From positions 2,480,001 through 2,544,000 of the forward strand of contig NC_009663.1 of NCBI RefSeq assembly GCF_000010345.1: a stretch of DNA of 64,000 nt, in the 5' to 3' direction. The notes under the pieces were generated by a model. That model was not told where the DNA came from. It did no database searches and saw only the letters and a program-made list of their open reading frames with translations. Each line of letters starts with the position of its first letter. Within the stretch, counting starts at the first letter, position 1. Origin of the DNA: Sulfurovum sp. NBC37-1. Lineage in GTDB: Bacteria > Campylobacterota > Campylobacteria > Campylobacterales > Sulfurovaceae. Of this stretch, positions 60,868 through 64,000 are shown in pieces. A program made the translations under genes and the position numbers.

Positions 60868-61383
60868 TTGAAGCAGTCGATTAGTAAATTATTGGATATA
60901 TCTGAAAGAAGTTATTACACATGGAAAAAAGAGAATAGACCTATTATCGAATTTCTTGAAAAGTATTTTACGGAATCTGATTTAGAAGAATTTCTTCAAA
61001 CAAATAGTATAAGTCGCTTAGAATCTGATAATACCGATATGGAGTATATGCTTATAGAATATGCCCGCTTTAATCTAAAATTGAAACTTGATTTGATCTT
61101 GCTAAAGCCACTCTGGATAGACATCTCCAAAAAATTTCCTAAAAAAATCTTTTTAGATGTTATTAGTGAGATTAGAAACAGTCCAAAAATCGATATAGAA
61201 AAATACAAAAGTAAAGAGTATTTACTAGAAAAGTTTGAAACACATAAACCTGTACTCGGAGGATGGAACAAGAAAAACAAGGAGTTGGTTATTAGGTTGA
61301 TTAAAGAGAACCTTTCAAATCTAGACTGTTATGTGCTGATTAAATATCCTGAGGAGATATTGCCTGAAAGTGGGGATAAATAA
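60868..61383 (+). CDS. HTH regulator with helical C-terminal domain, TTG start
   Basis: 171 residues from TTG 60868, preceded by AAAGGAAAT. The N-terminus is a compact helix-turn-helix (KQSISKLLDISERSYYTWKKENRPIIEFLEKYFTESDLEEFLQT). The rest is helical without a known motif (MLIEYARFNLKLKLDLILLKPLWIDISKKFPKKIFLDVISEIRNSP). Its promoter is overlapped by a palindrome that recurs twice upstream, so it probably represses itself and the divergent mobilisation operon. Confidence 0.72.
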   Translation: MKQSISKLLDISERSYYTWKKENRPIIEFLEKYFTESDLEEFLQTNSISRLESDNTDMEYMLIEYARFNLKLKLDLILLKPLWIDISKKFPKKIFLDVISEIRNSPKIDIEKYKSKEYLLEKFETHKPVLGGWNKKNKELVIRLIKENLSNLDCYVLIKYPEEILPESGDK

Positions 61384-61389
61384 TTTTAT

Positions 61390-61998
61390 TTATGTATCTA
61401 ATTTTAAATTAATTATTTCAGTATATAAATCTATATCAAGATTTGTTTTTAATTCAGAATCATTTTCAATTGTATTGATTATATCATTAAATGTTATAAG
61501 AAGTTTATTATAATTTGACTTATCAACTTCAGGATCCTGATTGAGAAGTCTTTTAAATCTTATCAGATATTTATATGTTTCTTTTAGTTCATCTTTTGCA
61601 AAAATTAGAAAAACGTTTTTATTTTCTGAGCCGTTAGAAAGAAAAGATAGAATGAGGTAAATATTTTTATATAACCTATCAAAGTTAGAACTAAAGTTTT
61701 CCTCATATTGTTTTTTTTCTTTTTGTGACATGTTTTCATTTATTTTAATACTACCACTTAGGAGTTCATCATTGAATAAATTTTTTACAATATCGAATGT
61801 CCATGCGATTAATCCTAAGCATAGTAAAACAACAGGAACAGTTATAATATAATTTTGTTTAAATATTTGAATTGTGTATAGTGCAACAAGGGGACAAAAA
61901 ATCCGTATAAAATTTTTGGAGTTTTCAGATTGTATTTTTTGGATAGAGAGATCAATTTTTTCTTCTAATTTTTTATATAGAGAATAATTGGTTAACAT
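61390..61998 (-). CDS. Hypothetical two-helix membrane protein
   Basis: 202 residues. A short N-terminal helix, then two adjacent membrane segments (IFCPLVALYTIQIF and YIITVPVVLLCLGLIAWTF, about residues 49-85), followed by a long soluble helical region (KKQYEENFSSNFDRLYKNIYLILSFL; FRLLNQDPEVDKSNYNKLLITFNDIINTIEND). Lys- and Asn-rich and very AT-rich. The first codons overlap the upstream gene by 7 bases. A paired soluble-plus-membrane arrangement like this is common among phage-defence genes, but no family is recognised. Confidence 0.6.
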   Translation of the reverse strand: MLTNYSLYKKLEEKIDLSIQKIQSENSKNFIRIFCPLVALYTIQIFKQNYIITVPVVLLCLGLIAWTFDIVKNLFNDELLSGSIKINENMSQKEKKQYEENFSSNFDRLYKNIYLILSFLSNGSENKNVFLIFAKDELKETYKYLIRFKRLLNQDPEVDKSNYNKLLITFNDIINTIENDSELKTNLDIDLYTEIINLKLDT

Positions 61999-62492
61999 AC
62001 TTTTTTAATCCTATCAAAGTTAGACTGAAATTCTTCGGAAACACTCTTATGTTTTTGTGGTGTTTTCTCAACTATTAAATCAAGTTTATCATCAATAGCA
62101 GAAATAATTTGTTTTTTACAATATATATCTTGTTTTATATGATTAAAACTTGAATCTGAAATCCGGACACCTTGTTTACTCTCTGCTTCTTTTAGTAAAT
62201 CAAATAAGACAGATAATATCTTATCTGCACGAGTAGAAATTTTATAAACATAATTTTTTTTGTTAAAAGTTTTGCGTTCTTTGATTAAATTTGTAATTTC
62301 TGTTTTAGAAACCCCTTTAACATTTTTACTATTTAGTCTTTGCCTTAAAATTTTAATAGCACAATCAACACATTTTCTTGAAGAACAATAATTTGCTTTG
62401 CCGATAAATCTTAATACCCTGTAAAAGTTAATATAGTTTGTGTTTACAATATTTTTCCCAATCAGTTTATAATAAGTTTTAAAGGGAAACAT
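61992..62492 (-). CDS. Hypothetical protein with Cys cluster, partner of the membrane protein
   Basis: 166 residues, basic, with a Cys cluster YCSSRKCVDC near residues 35-45 that could bind a metal. The remainder is helical (KTEITNLIKERKTFNKKNYVYKISTRADKILSVLFDLLKEAESKQG). The end SEEFQSNFDRIKKVC resembles EENFSSNFDRLYKN in the neighbouring gene, perhaps a shared interaction motif. No family recognised. First gene of the pair, 70 bp downstream of the integrase stop on the same strand. Confidence 0.55.
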   Translation of the reverse strand: MFPFKTYYKLIGKNIVNTNYINFYRVLRFIGKANYCSSRKCVDCAIKILRQRLNSKNVKGVSKTEITNLIKERKTFNKKNYVYKISTRADKILSVLFDLLKEAESKQGVRISDSSFNHIKQDIYCKKQIISAIDDKLDLIVEKTPQKHKSVSEEFQSNFDRIKKVC

Positions 62493-62560
62493 ATAAAAGC
62501 CTTTGCTAGTTTAGATTATTATTTAATATGAAGTATAGCAAAAATATTTTTATATAACAA

Positions 62561-63661
62561 CTATAAAAAACTACCCATCAACTCATGCACCATCTCTTTC
62601 CCGCTATCCGGAGCCAATTTCGCATAGCGTAAAGTCTGCTTGATATCTTTGTGATTGAGCAGCTTTTGAATAGTAAAGATGGGAGTACCTTTAATAGCCA
62701 GTTGACTTGCAAAGGTATGTCTGAGTGTGTGAATCACTACACGGTTTTTTCTGTCATCTGCATCTATTCCTACATTGAAAAGCTTGGTAAGCACTTTTGA
62801 GAGTTGCCTTCTAAGCGTTCTTTCGTTCATAACTATAAGTTTATCATTTGGTTTGAGGTTGGCAGTTCTTTTTATGAGAATCTCTTTGAGTGTGTTGTCA
62901 AAAAATCCTCCATAGGTATCTTCATTCTTGATATCGTTAAGAGTAATCATATTGTTATTGAAATCCAGATCTTTCTTTGCAATAGCCATAATGGTACCAA
63001 GTCGTCCGCCTGTAGAGAGGGAGAGCAGAGTAAAGAGGTACAGATCTTCATTCTCTTTTACTTCTTCAATCAAAGCTTTAATCTCATCTATTGAAAGGAA
63101 ACGCTCTCTTTTGTTATCAATCTTTTGCTCTTTGATCCCTTTGACTGGATTAACGCCAGAGAAGAGATCTTCTGCAATAGCATAGTTGTAAACAGCTTTG
63201 ATGAACTGAATATACTGATTGACTGTTTTTGGTGCTCTTGATTGTGCCATATCTGTCTGGATAGCCAAAATATCATTTTTGGTAATGCTGTAGATATCTT
63301 TGGATCCGATGTATTCTTTCAGTTGGCTTTTGTATCTATTTTTGGTTTGCTCGTTTGTTTTGTTGTGAAGCTCTTTTGATTTAAAATATTTGGTGACGAT
63401 CTCATCAAAAGTAACGATCTTTCTTTTATGGGTAGCATTGATAATAGGTGGCTGTTCTCCAAGTCTTATTGCATTGACTGTTTCAAGCAGCTTCTGGTTG
63501 CAGTAGTTCTCTCTGATTCCTTCGCTGTATTTACCAACTTTTATTTCTCTGAGTTTACCATTTTCTCTATAGCGGATATAATAGACTTTATCAGGCTTGT
63601 TATTGGTGGTGGTTTCTAAGTAAATAACATTTTTATATCGTGTCTTAAATCGTTTTGCCAT
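62561..63661 (-). CDS. int: Tyrosine integrase of the tRNA-Ser island
   Basis: Start at ATG 63661 (MAKRFKTRYKN); a longer frame from 63727 runs through the 24-bp end repeat and is unlikely to be translated. 366 residues: N-terminal arm-binding strand domain (VIYLETTTNNKPDKVYYIRYRENGKLREIKVGKY), SAM-like core-binding domain, and catalytic domain with LLSLSTGGRLGTIMAIAKKDLD (Arg I), VVIHTLRHTFASQLA (HxxR) and LLNHKDIKQTLRYAKL (His, Tyr). It should recombine the 20-bp tRNA-Ser end repeat. Located about 200 bp from the right attachment site. Confidence 0.93.
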   Translation of the reverse strand: MAKRFKTRYKNVIYLETTTNNKPDKVYYIRYRENGKLREIKVGKYSEGIRENYCNQKLLETVNAIRLGEQPPIINATHKRKIVTFDEIVTKYFKSKELHNKTNEQTKNRYKSQLKEYIGSKDIYSITKNDILAIQTDMAQSRAPKTVNQYIQFIKAVYNYAIAEDLFSGVNPVKGIKEQKIDNKRERFLSIDEIKALIEEVKENEDLYLFTLLSLSTGGRLGTIMAIAKKDLDFNNNMITLNDIKNEDTYGGFFDNTLKEILIKRTANLKPNDKLIVMNERTLRRQLSKVLTKLFNVGIDADDRKNRVVIHTLRHTFASQLAIKGTPIFTIQKLLNHKDIKQTLRYAKLAPDSGKEMVHELMGSFL

Positions 63662-63704
63662 TTCATATATCTTTAGATTGATTTGAGTAATTATAGTCAA
63701 ATCT

Positions 63705-63883
63705 TCCCCACATATTCCCCACACCAAATGAGAAAAAGTGAAAAAAACTGATATGAATTGACATTTTCTTTTTGGTGTCTCACCTTTAAAATGTGTCGGT
63801 AAAACCGTGCTTTGAAGCAGATTGACATACTAAGCTATAAAGTGACAGATAATCTACTGGACAAATCCCCCTCTCCCGGCCAT
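63705..63883. other. Right end of the tRNA-Ser island: arm sites and attR
   Basis: Holds the second copy of the 24-bp repeat (63705-63728), TATGAATTGACA at 63752-63763 (also at 41748-41759), another TTGACA at 63822, and the 20-bp attachment core at 63864-63883. No gene is seen from here to the window end. Confidence 0.75.
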
Positions 63884-64000
63884 CAAACTATATAAAATCC
63901 TTTCAAACATCGATAAGACAGTACTTTGATACTCTGTTTAAGTTTTAAATTTTTGCTACTCTGCTATCCTATTGCTACCCATTTTTTTAAAATCGATATT
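63884..64000. other. Start of the core chromosome right of the island
   Basis: 117 bp beyond attR, AT-rich, with no gene, tRNA or clear signal in the part visible. Confidence 0.4.

Larger units (their letters stand above)
40991..63883. mobile_element. 22.9-kb integrative and mobilisable element in tRNA-Ser carrying a defence block
   Basis: The 20-bp sequence AATCCCCCTCTCCCGGCCAT stands at 40991-41010 (tRNA-Ser end) and at 63864-63883. Inside the ends are a shared 24-bp repeat (41087-41110 and 63705-63728) and a 12-bp repeat TATGAATTGACA (41748 and 63752). A tyrosine integrase lies beside the right end. Relaxase, TraJ/MobC-like and TraK-like genes and an oriT candidate show mobilisation capacity, but no conjugative pore genes are present. 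The DNA is visibly richer in A+T than the flanking core. Confidence 0.88.

Noticed and set aside
63862-63883. A second tRNA-Ser gene at the window's right side
   Set aside because: Only the last 20 bases are present; no anticodon or D-arm, so it is the attachment repeat.

Overview
The window looks like chromosome of a Campylobacterota species, most likely a Sulfurovum-type marine sulfur or hydrogen oxidiser. This rests on gene content (thrS-infC pair, YcbB-type L,D-transpeptidase with coaE and dapF, a multihaem cytochrome fused to TPRs, paired MoxR/Bat operons) and on promoters with a clear TATAAT -10 box but a weak -35. The genus is an inference; no 16S rRNA is present.

Core region 1-26.5 kb. 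After the end of one outer-membrane protein and a complete second one comes a MoxR-DUF58-BatA-BatB-TPR-BatD operon (972-7171, + strand). It is followed by a 162-bp MITE, a DUF4136 lipoprotein, an octahaem cytochrome c/TPR protein, citrate synthase, PpnP, NrdB, a nitrilase-family amidohydrolase, Pcm, an HTH/coiled-coil protein and a ChaA-type exchanger. A second, differently arranged MoxR/Bat operon lies on the - strand (22644-17266). Then come an L,D-transpeptidase, CoaE, DapF and a Sel1-repeat protein.

First island (26572-32474). A 5.9-kb integrative element sits in the 3' end of tRNA-Val(GAC). It has 89-bp attL/attR repeats, repeated TTTAGGGATAAYT arm-like sites at both ends, a P4-type integrase, an AlpA-like HTH, a possible replication gene followed by 24-bp direct repeats, and an XRE repressor facing a divergent operon of three small genes. 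No phage structural gene is seen. Directly outside attR lies a dead IS30 interrupted by a dead IS5-like element, then a second copy of the MITE, this one with a 5-bp target duplication.

Core region 35-41 kb: a degenerate-GGDEF membrane protein, thrS-infC, ilvD and a tRNA cluster (Gly-Leu-Cys-Ser).

Second island (about 41010-63883). A 22.9-kb, visibly AT-rich integrative and mobilisable element is inserted at the 3' end of tRNA-Ser(TGA), whose last 20 bp are repeated at 63864-63883. It carries a defence block: a wHTH-GGCT regulator, Vsr-like nuclease, MORC/MutL-type GHKL ATPase, Z1 helicase, DUF4420 nuclease, AIPR protein and HNH nuclease on the + strand. Converging on it are a 5mC methyltransferase, an HD protein, an ORC/STAND-like ATPase and an unclassified two-lobed protein. 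The rest is a mobilisation module (RP4-like oriT candidate, TraK-, TraJ/MobC- and TraI-type proteins), a HigBA toxin-antitoxin pair, several regulators with recognisable operators, and a tyrosine integrase. The GHKL-Z1-DUF4420-AIPR-Dcm association is known from comparative genomics. The HD-ATPase-two-lobed trio translationally chained to the methylase is the strongest candidate for something undescribed.
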